DNA of 64,000 nt from Voacanga thouarsii. Its lineage: Eukaryota; Streptophyta; Magnoliopsida; Gentianales; Apocynaceae. Location: positions 1,146,501 through 1,210,500 of the forward strand of contig JANUWF010002278.1 in NCBI GenBank assembly GCA_026120185.1, in the 5' to 3' direction. Of the stretch, positions 22,336 to 35,071 are shown in pieces. The translations under genes and the position numbers were made by a program. Numbering within the stretch: position 1 is the stretch's first letter; every line of letters begins with the position of its first letter. The notes under the pieces were generated by a model. That model had not been told where the DNA came from. It saw nothing but the letters and a program-made list of their open reading frames with translations, and ran no database searches.

Positions 22336-23937
22336 TAGCATGATTAAATTTTTATTTTTGTTTGGGAAGGTTATATTTCGACCTTGTATGCTTTAGGGAA
22401 GAGTAGGGGATTTGCCTTAGGGGAGACATGATGGGAATGTCCTAATCCTATTCTTGTGCCCTACAAAAATTTCTAAGGGATTCATACCCTTCTTGATCTC
22501 TAGCTTTCCCTAATTTTTAATCAATTAGTATGTTCAATTTATCCAAGCCAATTTTGTTTCCAGAAAATTCCAGCAAGGATATGTGATATTTAGGTTTCGA
22601 AAATAGCTATGCATGGATATCTTCTTGACCGAAATTGGGGAAGAGTTATGGAAGGTTCCCAAGAGAATTAATCTCCATGGTTGAACCTTCAAAACTCTAA
22701 CCTAGTTGTGTTCATCTTTTTCATGTAGTAAACTGGAAATTTTCCCAGCTTCTTGACCAGTCTAATTGTCAAAATTTTTAGCTAATATTCCCTCTTAAAT
22801 GCTGCTAGAAAAAGACCATTTCACTTAGCTTGAAGACTGAAAATTTCAGCTCAAAACTGAACTGCCAAAGGCTGTGCAAACCAGGAAAATTTCTTGGGCA
22901 GTTTCGCAGCTTGGAGAGCCCAAAAACCAAGCTGTTTCTTCCAGCTTTTCAACAAGCAATGTAGCCTTGTTTTTCCTCCATAAAGAAGGCTGGAAACCAA
23001 CCTTAAAGGACCCTCCAATGGCCCTTCAAAACTTTTGCAAGTTGACTAAAATATGGCAGAAAAATCTATCCAGAAATTCCAGCCAGCTTGTGAAAATCCT
23101 GAACAGAAATTCCAGCTTGTTCCCTCTTCACCCTTGTCTGAAACTTACTTTATTTTTCTGTGCAAACTCACCTTGAACAGCCATGAACTGAGCTCCATCA
23201 TCTCCTCCATTGTTTTGCACGAAAAACAGCTCCATGGCTGCTCCTAAAATCTCTCCATCAATCACCCCAATCAAGCCATTCATTGAGGTCCAAAATTTCA
23301 GCAAAATTTTCCAGTAACCTTCCATAGATTAACCCTCAAACAACCAGAAAATTCCTTCACCAATGTGCACCATATTTTCAACCACTCTAAGGCTCATTCA
23401 AACATCATTCATCTCAGCAAAAATCACAGCAATTCAGTCGGCCATTGAAGCTTCCAAAAGCTCTCCATTAACCAAAAATCTTCTTACTATATTTGTTTCT
23501 AAAATTAATTCCCTAAAATATTCTTTTAGGATTTCAAACAACCAGCTTTTCTTTTCCTCTCAAATCAAAAAATTCAACTTCCTAAACCCTCCAAATCAGT
23601 CGGCCACTCCTTCCTACACAGAATTTTGGCCAACCCTCTCCCTATTCTCTCCATTCTCTCCAAACCAAGAACACCTACTAACCCTCTCACGCCTAAGACC
23701 ACTCCAAACCACTCCAATCTTCTCCAAAAACTCCAGATTACACCTACTCAACCCCTTGAATCTACTTCTGCAATTTTTAACATCAAACACCAAAATCGAA
23801 GTCTCACTTTTGGATAAAAAATCAGAATTTTCTTGAAGGCTCAAGAACACCTTCAAGATAAGCATTAACAATCATCTTCATCTTTTTCTATCTTCAACCT
23901 TGATGAGTATATGCTAATGAACTCTCCTTTTCTCTTT

Positions 23938-23942
<5 letters not shown>

Positions 23943-23994
<52 letters not shown>
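23943..23994 (+). repeat. (TC)n microsatellite in the long LTR
   Basis: TC repeats followed by GACCGAATGGTT. The minus-strand copy of this LTR has the matching (GA)n tract with the same flank at 53184-53261. Confidence 0.9.
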
Positions 23995-23995
<1 letters not shown>

Positions 23996-25755
23996 ACCGA
24001 ATGGTTACTTCAACCATGGCCATGTTTCTTTCTTCCTCCATTGGATGGATCAAGTCTCCTAGCGAGAGGATTCGCTAGAAACGTCCCCAAGGTAGTCATC
24101 ATTCAAGTAAGTTTCTTCCATCTTCTCTTTAAACCCTAGAATCATGTCTCTTAGATGTAGTTGGTTGAGGATGGAATATATTTGGAGATTGAGTATGTGT
24201 TTATATGATGGAGTTGAGATTAAAGCATGAATGAATATGTTTATATGATAGAGTTGGGATTGATGCATGATGATGATTGGTCTTGGTTAGATTATATGAT
24301 GTTTTAGGGTTTGTTGCATGCCTTATGCCGTGAGTAGTATGATTAATCAAGCATGCTAGAGATTATGTCACATTTGGTGAATAGGGTTTATATTCTTGTA
24401 TTCTTGTTGAGGCCATGCATATGATTATGTTTAGTGGAGTTGAGATAATATGTTGGTAAATTTAGATCTATGCATTTATTCATGATTTGGATGATTTGAT
24501 GATTGGTGTAGAGTGTATGTTCATGATTATGGTTAGCAATAGAAATTATGATCATGACTTTGTTGTCTCTAAGTTAATTAAGTTAGCCAATTTTATTTCA
24601 TCAATAAAAATGATTTATGCTATAATTTCTCCTAGTGATTTCGAAAACCCTAGGAAAATATGGTTTTGAACGATTATATAAAATAATAATATTTTAGTCA
24701 AATAAATGATAGCTTTTGTTAAAAAAAAATATATAGATATTATATATAATAATATCATTTAATCAAGCCTTTTATATAAATAATCATAATAGGTAAAATG
24801 TTAATCTTGTAAGTCATATATTTATAAATACTAATAAAATTTATTTATTATCTTTTAATCAAAACATAATAAAATCTACTTATTGCTAATTTTATTTACC
24901 AATTATTTTCTAACCACTAGTTATTATAAATCATTATTTTAAATAATACCATTTAGGACCTAGAACCCTTTATCAAATAAACACAAATTTATTTAAAGCA
25001 AGATTTAAACCTTCAACTTGTTAGTAGCTATTTCACAAATCCTAGTTATTTTAATAACAAACTAGATTTATTTTATAAACCCTTTTATTTATTATCTAGC
25101 CATAAAGCTTGGGATATTAGGGTCATGATTGTAGTAAGTTGAGCTAGGTTTATTTGTGAAAGTAAATTGTGACTTGAGTTTAATTATGGCTTATGTTTAC
25201 CCTAGGCGGGGTTAGGCCAGCTTTTGGGATCTCTAATTTATCTTGAGTAAAGGATCAGGTAAGTTCCTGTATAAAACTTGTTTGTTGCAAAAAGTTATTA
25301 CGGCAAGTTAAACCTGAAGGTTGTGAACACTGATTTGGTAAAGGAAATTGGGGACTGTTTCCTTTTTTATTTCTGTCAAACCAATTATTTGAAAATCAAC
25401 AAGCAATTTTATTCAAACACTAAACTATTTCTAAAACTAATTTTTGACAAAGACTTTGGAAACCCTTGATTGCCATTTTCAAGTAAAGCTATGGTTTATT
25501 AGTTTTCTCCCAAGTGGGATGAACTACGTTGAGTACTCAATAAGGGTAGGCTAGTAGTACTAGTTTTGAAGAGCAAGAGTGAGTCTTCTGACAGGAGGCC
25601 ACCTCCAGAAGATGAATTCAACTTAAAGAAACGCCAGTACTACTTAGTCATGCCAGTCCAAACTAGCAGGTTTCAGTCATGTGGACTGTGTGTTGTCGGA
25701 GTGGACAACCGGTTTTGTTTGGGTGCAGAGAAGGAGGAGAATCTTACCCGGTAGG

Positions 25756-26127
25756 CCGATCACCTACCTTTTGTCAGTCTGCACAAAGTGTGGTATTCTG
25801 ACCGTTGTATGGTTATAGGGCCCAACGTGTGGTAACTCATGACTGCCTTTTGAGTGGTTGATTTTATTGTACCTGTATGGTTAGAAAAGCCAAAACGTCA
25901 CTCTTGCTTTTGAATATTATTTATTGCTTGCCAGTATTTTCCAATCACCTACCTTTGTCAGTCTGCACAAAGTGTGGCATTCTGACCGTTGTATGGTTAT
26001 AGGGCCCAACGCGTGGTAACCCATGGCCGCCCTTTTGAGTGGTTGATTTTATTGTACATGTATGGTTGGAAAAGCCAAAACGCCACTCATGGTTTTGAAC
26101 ATTATTTATTGCTTGCCAGTATTTTCC
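25756..26127 (+). repeat. 185-bp tandem duplication
   Basis: Two units of about 185 bp, starting CCGATCACCTACC (25756) and CCAATCACCTACC (25941), both ending GCCAGTATTTTCC. The other copy of this LTR (near 51.25-51.4 kb) appears to have one unit. Confidence 0.85.
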
Positions 26128-26502
26128 TTATGAAATTCTTACACTTTGCATTCACGAACTGTTTTCACTGAACACTCAAAGCACACACGGACTTATTGAG
26201 ATTTTTATCTCATCACCCTTTTTACCATGATTTCAGGTCGATCATGCTGTGGGGATGAGTAGCTAGTTGTTGCCTGCTTACAGGATATTCTGTTATTTAT
26301 TTTTATGTAATGCTTTGGGAGTTGAGAGTGAATAATTTTATTTTTTTTTGGACTTGTTCTTGAATTCTTGGATGATAGTAGGTTTTAATTTTGAAGTATT
26401 ATTTTATTTTGATTGTGTGACCTAGTTATAAAGATCCATTGTCCTTTGAACGGGCGACATCCCTGGCCCTATTGGGCTTAGGTAGTGGGATGTTACACCA
26501 AA

Positions 26503-27812
26503 TCAATCGATTCAATGTTTATTATCCTTGACTAACTTGGGAGAGAGGCTGAGGGAAAGAACTATTAATCATTGGGGTTTTGGTGTCGCCTTGAGATAGG
26601 GTATTGGTTTCTTCCAAATTTACCTTTGGTAATTGATGGAGTTGTGATATCACCTAGAGATAGGGGTATTACTTCTTCCATATTTTGATTAAGGTTTATT
26701 GATTTTAATACGTTTTAGATTTAATTGATGAGATAGAGATAAACATTGATTAGGCTAAGGATAGGGGATTTATAACTTGAGAAAGAGTGGATTTTATATA
26801 AGTAAACCTTATCGGTACTAAATTGATAGTTCAATTGCCTTAAGGTTAGTACATTATTTGGTATAGTTTTAGGGCTTTCCTCTGATAACATATCTTTCAT
26901 TCTCTCTTACTCATTGATATTCTCATAGCCAATCGTATAGGGGCTATATTTATTCTTTATTCTTGTCATTGTAATTATGTTATCTGGTAATTTGGTCAGC
27001 TAGATAATAGGAAATGAGGGAGTAATGGTACTTACCCTGTCCCTTATGTTCTTCAATACTTGCCATTAAATCTCTATACTGTGTGATTGGTATACTTGCT
27101 AAAAGTGTATTGTGTGAATAATTTTGGCATTTTATTTAAAACTTGGTTGACCATGATATTCTTTTTATATCACACAAAACACACAACACCCACAACCTAA
27201 TCTTTAAGAAATGCAAGAGACAATACACATTTTCGGTTATAATCACTTACAACATACCCTAAACTTTCACAAAACTTATTCTAATCTCTCGTTTATATTT
27301 CAAAAGAACTTTATCCATAATTACAAAGGTGAATGATTCTAATTGAATGATATTAGCTATTTATAGGCCTTATTGGAGTAGTCCGCAAGCCATTCAGAAA
27401 TCAACTCCTCATTGGACTTAACTACCTTTAATATTAACCAATAAGTCTTAGGAAATCTTTGCAGTTGGACTAAGCATCTTATTTCTATCCCTTCAGGATA
27501 TGGTCTTAGATTTAATCTTAGATAAGACTTCTGTTAAAATTTGGACATGACTACTTTTTTCTAGGCTAAGCCCATGGCCATATACCAATTTCAGTCCACT
27601 TCATTGCCTTAGGCCCGTGCATCCTTGTATCTTAGGCATACATGCTCAGCTAAGTATAAGCTCGCTCGCACATTCTTCAGTCTAAATCTAAGTTAGTCTG
27701 GAGCTTGACCTTGAACCTTAATCTTAGCCTAAGCCCATAGCTATCTTGAACATTCCCAACTTATACCTTGGGTTATCATTAAGCGTGAAACATCACATTT
27801 TTATAGTAATTT
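26503..27812. other. Right part of the unclassified repeat; no gene seen
   Basis: Continues 21522-22009 across the 4.48-kb insertion. Moderately AT-rich. On the minus strand GGCCTATAAATAGC (about 27357-27370) is a TATA-box-like motif, suggesting another decayed LTR between about 27.1 and 27.8 kb. No domain is recognised. Confidence 0.35.
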
Positions 27813-29541
27813 TGTTAGGAATTCTCCATGCAAAAACATAGTTACACAGCGGAAGAAATGAGAATTCTACAACGACGATCACGTTTATACATTAATATGA
27901 ATTAAAATAGTAGAGAAGTTATACCTTCGGTATGCCTTTGTGAAACAAAATTCTTCTCCAATTTGTGTTCTCTGAGGCACAATCTAGCAAACACAGAGAA
28001 CGTCTTCTATGTTGTTCCGTCAAAAACACCACAATCCAAGTATAGGATTGTCTCCAATGAAGTCCACACGAGAATAGTGTTTAAGAATCATAAAAAATTT
28101 TGTGCTAGAAAAATTCAACTGGCGGCTAGGTTTTTTAGCATTTTTAGAAGAAGAAGAACACACAATGAGTTCTCGGGTTTTCCCAAAAATAATACCTCTG
28201 TGTGTGTAATTAATTTTCAATCATAATCCCACGAAAAAATATATAATCATATATCTTCTGTATCTATATGGTAATCAGAATCCATTACATATATGGATTC
28301 TTCATTGCTAATAAATAATATGATTACAGTTAATTATAATGTAGCCCACAAATTATAACTAATTATAATTTGACCACAATTACTTCTTATTTTCATACTC
28401 AACCCTGTAATGTTATCGAATAGCATCTTGAGCACTCAATTCTCTATTGTGTGTGACCTATTAGGTTTTCCGGTATATTGGTAGCAAAATATGAATTAAT
28501 CTAAATATCTTTAAGATTAATAATCCTTAATAATTTTAGAATTAAATTATTAATTATAATAAGGATTGATTTATTAATTCTCTAATTAATAAATCCATAT
28601 TCAGCAGATCATGAGCGGTATCTAACAACACATCATGACCACCCAAAAGTCCAGAAAGTCAAGTAGCTTGACATGAACCTTTCAATAGCAAACAACACTG
28701 CAATAAACTCCTTTCACAATACAATATCTCATTCAATTTGGAGTAATAATTAGAGCCAACTTCTTCCAAAATGATAAATTAATTTTGGCCCCAATATTTT
28801 AGTACTTGTCCCAAAAATTCACTATTCAACATATGTATCAATTGGAACCATTTCCAATATACAATCGCCTTGATCAAGGACTTCTTGAGTAGTGATTCCT
28901 ATAAGTGGCCTTGAGATTTTTGCTCCTATTGTGTGATGAATCATTTATTGATCTTCTCAACTATTTCATTTGCTTCATGTTATACTTAATATCCGTCTAT
29001 AGGCGGTCTTGTCAGGACTCCAGAGAATGGAATCAAAGTCTAACACTTAGCAAATAAAGTACCTCGAAATTCTGAAGTGTAAGGATATTTGCACATTTGC
29101 TATGGTGATATTTTATCACTGACACTAAATAGTTATCCATATGATTATCTCATAACTAGGTCATCTAATACACTTGTTCAAGTAACAAGCATCCACATAT
29201 TAACTTTGAGTATCACAATACTCATAGATGTGAGAACTACCGCTTGATCAAATTAGGAAGTATAACACGTGCTAGTCTTAATGTATTAATGATGTCCTAT
29301 CTCATTAATACTATGACTAGGGATAATTTAAGTACGAACACTATCCAGTGTAGTAGGAATCCCACATCATGATCTTTATTATGATTTTCTTAATATAGTG
29401 TTGCACTTGGGACTTTATCTAATAGTTATTTTACACGAAAGCATAAATAAAACAAACTGAAAGATAAAGAATACCTTGTTTTATTTAATAATGCATAATA
29501 TACAGAATACATGTGATTGCCTCTAGGGCATAATACTAACA
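27813..29541 (-). repeat. 3' LTR of the minus-strand copia element
   Basis: On the minus strand it begins TGTTAGTATTATGCCCTAGA, immediately after the polypurine tract, and ends GGAGAATTCCTAACA. 1729 bp. Confidence 0.8.
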
Positions 29542-29712
29542 AACTCCCACTTGTAATAGAACCAATCATTCATGTATCTAATACCGAATGACTCTAACAT
29601 ATCTGTCATATTTCTTTTGGGATAGTACTTTTGTAAGTGGGTCAGCTATGTTCTCATCCATGAAAACTCTTTCTATCTTTACGTCTTGTCTATCTCTGAT
29701 TTTCCTAATCAA

Positions 29713-32382
29713 CTAAAAACATTTAAGTACAAGCTTGGATCGCTGGTGAGACTTTGGCTCTTTTGCTTGTGTAATAGCTCTATTGTTGTCACAGTATAGA
29801 TATATTAGTTCAGTTACACTGGGGACCACTTCAAACTTCATCACAAACTTCTTGATCCAAACAACTTTCTCAACTTCTTCAGAAGCGGCTATGTACTCAG
29901 CTTTAGTCGTTGAGTCTGCAATAGTATCTTTTTTGGAACTCTTCCAACTTATTACCCTTTCACACAACCTAAACATCTAGCCAGACTATGATTTGAAATA
30001 ATTTTTATCAAATTGAAAACTGGCATTAGTATACCATTTATTTTCAAATCACCTCATCTATATACCAAGAATACATCCTTAGTCCTTCGCAAGTACTTAA
30101 GAATATTCTTCATAGCTGCCCAATGACCCTCACCAGGGTTAGATTGGTATTTGCTCGTCAAACTGAGAGCATAGGATACATCGGGTCTAGTACATATCAA
30201 AGCATATATGATGGATACAATTGTAGAAGTATATAGAATCCTACTCATGTGATTCCTTTCAACTTGTGTCTTTGGAGACATCGACTTTGAAAAGCTTATC
30301 CCATAGGACATGGGTAAGAATCCTCTTTTGGATTAATTTATGCTAAACCTCTTTAGCACTTTGTCTATGTATGTAGACTGTAAAAGACCTATTAACCTTT
30401 TTAACCTATCTCTATAGATCCTAATTCCAAGAATATAAGTTGCATCTTCAAGGTCTTTCTTGGAGAATTTCTTGGATAACCAAACTTTTACTGATTGAAG
30501 GACAGGTACAGAATTTCCTATTAATAATATGTCATTTAAATAGAGTAATAAGAAAATTATTGCACTCTCACTAACCTTCTGGTATACACAAGGTTCATCT
30601 GTATTTTGAATAAAACTAAACTCTTTGATTATTTCATCAAAATGGATGTTCCAACTCCTAGAAGCTTGCTTAAGTCCATAAATGGACCTTTGTAGTTTGC
30701 ACACTTTTGTGCAATCATTGGATGTGAAACCCTTAGGTTGTATCATATACGCTTCCTCAGTTAGGTTTTCATTTAGAAAAGTTATTTTCATATCCATTTG
30801 CCAGATCTTATAATCACAATGAGCTGCAATGACTAGGAGTACTCTGATAGATTTCAGCATAGCAACTAGTGAGAATGTTTGGTCATAGTTAATACCATAC
30901 TGTTGATGATAACCCTTAGTCACTAGGCATGCTTTATAGGTAACTAGGTTACCATCCATGTTAGTTTTCTTCTTGAAAGCCTATTTGTATCCAATAGGTT
31001 TAATTCCTTTGGATAGATCAACCAAAGTTCATACTTGGTTGTTATACACGGAATCCATCTTTGATTTCATGGCTTCAAGCCATTTGCCAAATTCTGAACT
31101 TTTAAAAACTTCTTTATAAGTAATAGACTCATCATCATCTATGAAAAATACGTCATTATGATCACTAATGAGAAATCCATATCTCTTAAGTGCCACATGT
31201 GTCCTACTCGACCTACGAGGTTCTTGTGTAGTTGAAGGTTCATCTATTCTCTCAATAGATGTGGGATCAGACGGTTGGTCCTTATTTGTTTATTCTTCTT
31301 TAACTTTACTAAGTTCAATCTTACTCCCACTATCTCCTTTAAGCATGTGCTCATTCTTTAAGAAGACAACATATTTCAGCATTCATGTTTCGAAATAAAC
31401 ACTTTTTATTTTTGGAAGGGAGATAGAAGTAATATTCGAAAGATTCTTTCGGATAACCCACAAACAAGCACTTTTTAGACTTACTGTCAAGTTTGTTTGA
31501 CTGTCGCCTTTTGACAAAGACAGGGTAACCCCATACTCTGAAGTGAGATAACTTTTGTTTCTTGCTAAAGAATATCTCAAATGGGGTAGTATCAACCATT
31601 TTTGACAGAACTCTATTTAGAACATAAACAGAAGTCTTTAGTGCGTACTCCTAAAATAATTTTGGTAAGTTTGCAGAAGCCATCATGGTCTGTACCATAT
31701 CTAGAAGGGTTTGATTCCTTCTTTCAGATACACCATTATGTTGAGGTGTATGTGGTGGAGTCCATTGAGATAATGCCCTATTATCTCTAAGATAATCTTA
31801 AAACTCTTAGCTAAAATATTCACCTCCTCGATCAGATCTTAGAATCTTAATACTTTTCCCAATTTGTTTCTCTACTTCATTCTTGAAGTTTTTGAACTTT
31901 TCAAAAGTTTTAGATTTATATTTCATTAAATATAAATACCCATATCGTGAATAATCATCGATAAAGGTTATGAAATAGTGATAACCTCATATTGATTGTA
32001 TAGACATTAGGTCACATACATAAGAATGTATAAGTGTTAATAACTCTTTGGCCCTTTCTCATTTTTCAAAAAAAGGAGTTTTAGTCATTTTACCAAGTAA
32101 ACAAGACTCGCATGTGCCATATAATTCATAATCAAATGACCCCAAGTCACCTAGCTTGTGTAACTTAGAAATGCGATTCTCATTTATATGGCCTAAACTA
32201 CAATACCATAAATAAGATGATGTTGAATTATCTATCATTGGTTTTTTATTATTTACATTGAGGATTGGCTTATCCATGTCTAGAACATATAAACCATTAA
32301 CCAAATTTGTGAAACCATAATGAATATCATTCAATGAAAAAGAACAACATTTATTTTTAAAAATTAAATGAAATCCACACAA
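29713..32382 (-). pseudogene. Copia pol: pre-integrase, integrase, RT, RNase H
   Basis: Minus-strand pieces in order: pre-integrase with LWYCSLGHINENRISKLHK and the CESCLLGKMTK knuckle (32382-32059), an integrase C-terminal part with FRVWGYPVF and CLFVGYP (31599-31351), and reverse transcriptase with MDMKITFLNENL, SIYGLKQASRSWN and LLYLNDILLIGN (30959-30333). The usual YVDD reads YLND, so one catalytic Asp is changed. RNase H pieces follow: IYALICTRPDVSYAL (30311-30054) and TTKAEYIAASEEVEKVVW (29976-29713). Between them the frame is broken repeatedly and the central integrase (the DDE core) is badly decayed. RT and RNase H copy the element RNA; integrase inserts the cDNA. None can be functional here. 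Confidence 0.85.
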
Positions 32383-32460
32383 GTCTAAACACGCAACTTA
32401 GAAAATATTTTTTCAATAAAAATGGTATAATATAACAGTTTTGTAGTTCTAAAACTAATC

Positions 32461-32802
32461 CTAAAGGCAGGTATAGCTCGTAAGTCCCCACAGTAAGTGC
32501 ACCAACCTTTGTTTCATTTGCAGTACATAGCCCTTCTTAATCCTTTTACTGTCTTTTAGTCCTTGTAAGTTATTGCACAAATGAGATCCACATCTGGTAT
32601 CTAATACATATATCTTATTTTTAAAGACAGTATTAATTTCTATCATAAATATACCAGGAGTAGAAGTAGAAGTGCTTGTAAGCTTCTCATTCTGCTTCTT
32701 TTTCTTAGAGGTTTCTAAGTAGGCTTTGCAGTTGCGTCTCCAATAACCCAGCTTTTCACAATGATAGCATGAGCCTTTGGTGGCTGCTTCCTTCTTTTTC
32801 AT
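32461..32802 (-). pseudogene. Copia gag zinc knuckle and protease remnant
   Basis: The knuckle reads CYHCEKLGYWRRNC, a CCHC motif with Tyr at the metal-binding His position. After a Ser/Thr linker comes YVLDTRCGSHLCN, the retropepsin active site, where the expected Gly of D-T/S-G is Arg. Both key changes argue that this copy is inactive. It lies just downstream, in minus orientation, of the N-terminal gag part at 33157-32803. Confidence 0.8.
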
Positions 32803-35004
32803 ATCACTTTTAGGCTTAGTAGAAGCCTTCTTCTTCTTTTTCGGAACCTTTTTTCAAGAAGAGGAAGATTCTACCAACATAACTGTATTAGATTCCTCAT
32901 TCACGGAGGACTCTGCAGTTTTGAGTAGATTGAACAACTCGAGTATGGTGGACTCAATCTTATTCATGTGGTAGTTAATCACAAATTGTGAAAAACTACT
33001 TGGTAAAGATTTTAGAATTAAGTCATACATAATTTATTATCCATCACAAACCCAAGAGATCCAAGTTTCCCAATTAAGTCGAACATTTTTAGCCCATAAG
33101 TGGCCACAGAAGTACCTTCAGCCATCTTTGAACGAAACAATTGTTTTGATTTTTCATTGTTAGGGATATACCCTAGAGTCAATTTGTATTTATACTATTG
33201 TCATTATGTTTTATATAATAATATGAGGTTTTCCTTTCATGAATAGTGCATTTTGTTTTGTGGTCATCAAGTACATGACTTCATAGTAAAACCCAACAAT
33301 GAATACAATGACTATTCTAAAACTGTCATTGATCGATTATTATTATTGGAACAATAGTAAATTAAGATTAGTATGTTTGTGACTTGATGGCTATGTTTTA
33401 TTGGTTATGGATATTTGTGATATCAAGTCAAAACATAAATAAATGTTAGAGAACATTGTATTAGACATGACCCACTGTGAGAGTACTTCATGAAACATGT
33501 CATAAGTATTTTCTAACCATAATGATATTAAAAGTCTTTTGACCTAAATTCATCATAATTTCCTACTTGGTAAATTCTATATTTTGACGTTGTCTAAAGT
33601 TATCTTTAACCGATAATATATTAGACTATTGTTGGATATAGAATAAATCAAGGAGAGGAATATGACTAATAGTGAAGGAATTCGTTCCTCTCAATTATGG
33701 GAGAGATGTCAATGGACCCCTTGATAAGTTAGACTGTTAAAATGCATGACCGTGCTCAAATATATCAATCTAATATATTGATATCATTTATTTGAACAGT
33801 CTACTATGAAATCAAAATAATTTATTAAGCTTAATAAGGACGACATGCTCCATGCCTTATGCTTAATTTGGATATCGTGTGACAAAATGACTAAATATAA
33901 AATTGTGGGTTTAAAGAGATCACTGATCTTCATTTAACCTGGATAGTTATAATATTTTGCTATAAATCACTTATAACTTATGGGCCATTTAAACCTGATT
34001 TAGGCACACTGTCAGTGTTAAATGAACCTATAGGGTCACACAATAAGTGAACTTGTTAGGTTATTTTTCTAGTAACCAGATTCGATGAATCTGGAAATAT
34101 GTCTAAATTAATTGAACTTAGAAAATTTACCAGATACAATGAATCTGGAAATATGTTCACATTCGATGTATCTGGATGATATCCAGATTATAAGAATCTG
34201 ACTCGATAAATTAATTAGTTAAATTACCTAGATAATGGTAGAATCTTATCATATTAGTTTTAATTTAATTTAAATTTAAATTAAAATATGATAAGATATT
34301 ATCAGAGTTGGACTCTAAGAGGTTCGGGGGTTTTTAAGAAAACCCTAGTCGTCTTCTTAATAGCCCCGTTCTGTTGAGAATATTCGTGCTTCCCTTCACC
34401 AGAAAAAACCCTCTCAAACCCTAGGCGCTAGCACTCCTCGGGTAATGAGTCAGTTCGTAATGTGTATCCGATAGAGGACGTTCGTACACTGCAGCGTCTG
34501 GTGATCGTTCGGGTTGCACGTACGACAGCACAATCAGAATCGAATAATCTTGATTACGCCGAATAGAAGTAATTCTGTAAACCTTGGATCTTCTTAATCA
34601 TTTACTTGGGTCCTTGGAAGGGATTTATGGATGTTTTCTGCGTTTAGGATTCCATGAATTCTAATACTCATGTATTTCCATTCTGGCTTGGGCATCAAAC
34701 GACTCTTGAAGATGTAAGATAATCAAGTAAGTATCTATATGCTCGTGCTATTTTTGCAGTTTAGGGGTCATTGATGCCAACATCATATAGGATTCCGTGT
34801 CACTGTTCTCTTTATGCTTCTTATGGACAATATGCTCATCAGTATGAGCATTTTGAGTTGGTGGTGGTGAAATAGGAGTCTCTAACACGTAGAGAACTTT
34901 TCCAATTTGAGAACAATTCTTAAGTTTCTATACCAGTCGAGAAAGTTTGTTTTAGTTAATTCGTTGGTTTCCAAGATACTACGCAGGTTTAGGTTGGTCG
35001 ACAT
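32803..35004 (-). pseudogene. Copia gag N-terminal region, split by a solo LTR
   Basis: Minus-strand ATG at 35004 starts MSTNLNLRSILETNELTKTN, then NFLDWYRNLRIVLK, typical of copia gag. After a stop and frame changes the reading reaches 34672, is interrupted by the solo LTR (34666-33158), and resumes below 33157 with SKMAEGTSVATYGLKMFDLI and IGKLGSLGF, also gag-like. Confidence 0.7.
33158..34666 (+). repeat. Solo LTR, second copy of the 10460-11983 family
   Basis: 1509 bp, begins TGTTAGGGATATACCCTAGA and ends GGATTCCATGAATTCTAATA (terminal CA decayed to TA). Flanks TTCAT (33153-33157) and CTCAT (34667-34671) match 4 of 5. Co-linear with the copy at 10.5 kb throughout, including the shared GAGGACGTTCGTACACTGCA block. 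It lies in antisense to its host copia gag. Confidence 0.85.
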
Positions 35005-35071
35005 GGTGTAGATGACCTGGATGTAAAGATAAAGAAAATTAGCTAACTGTATATGCACATGTAATGTAAAT

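Larger units (their letters stand above)
22015..26497 (+). repeat. 4.48-kb solo LTR, gypsy type
   Basis: Starts TGTGAAACCCCAGTT and ends GGTAGTGGGATGTTACA, flanked by a perfect 5-bp duplication CCAAA (22010-22014 and 26498-26502). 4483 bp without any gag/pol domain. Such LTR length is known for Ty3/gypsy TAT/Ogre-type elements, so the class is inference. Internal landmarks are a tRNA-like box pair (22263-22335), a (TC)n tract (23943-23994), an AT-rich block (24.66-25.1 kb) and a 185-bp tandem duplication (25756-26127). A 5'-truncated second copy is on the minus strand at 50815-54222. Confidence 0.8.
27813..35071 (-). mobile_element. Ty1/copia element, 5'-truncated, minus strand
   Basis: Minus-strand order is gag start at 35004, gag, degenerate zinc knuckle, protease, pre-integrase, integrase, reverse transcriptase and RNase H, then polypurine AAGTGGGAGTT and a 1.73-kb 3' LTR (29541 down to 27813). 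The expected 5' LTR is missing: 68 bases above the gag start, the plus-strand SIRE-like LTR begins at 35072. A solo LTR (33158-34666) splits gag. All domains are broken by stops or frameshifts. Confidence 0.85.

Noticed and set aside
23363..23836. 157-codon open frame in the long LTR
   Set aside because: The matching frame in the minus-strand LTR copy is broken and composition follows local sequence. No domain is seen; treated as chance.
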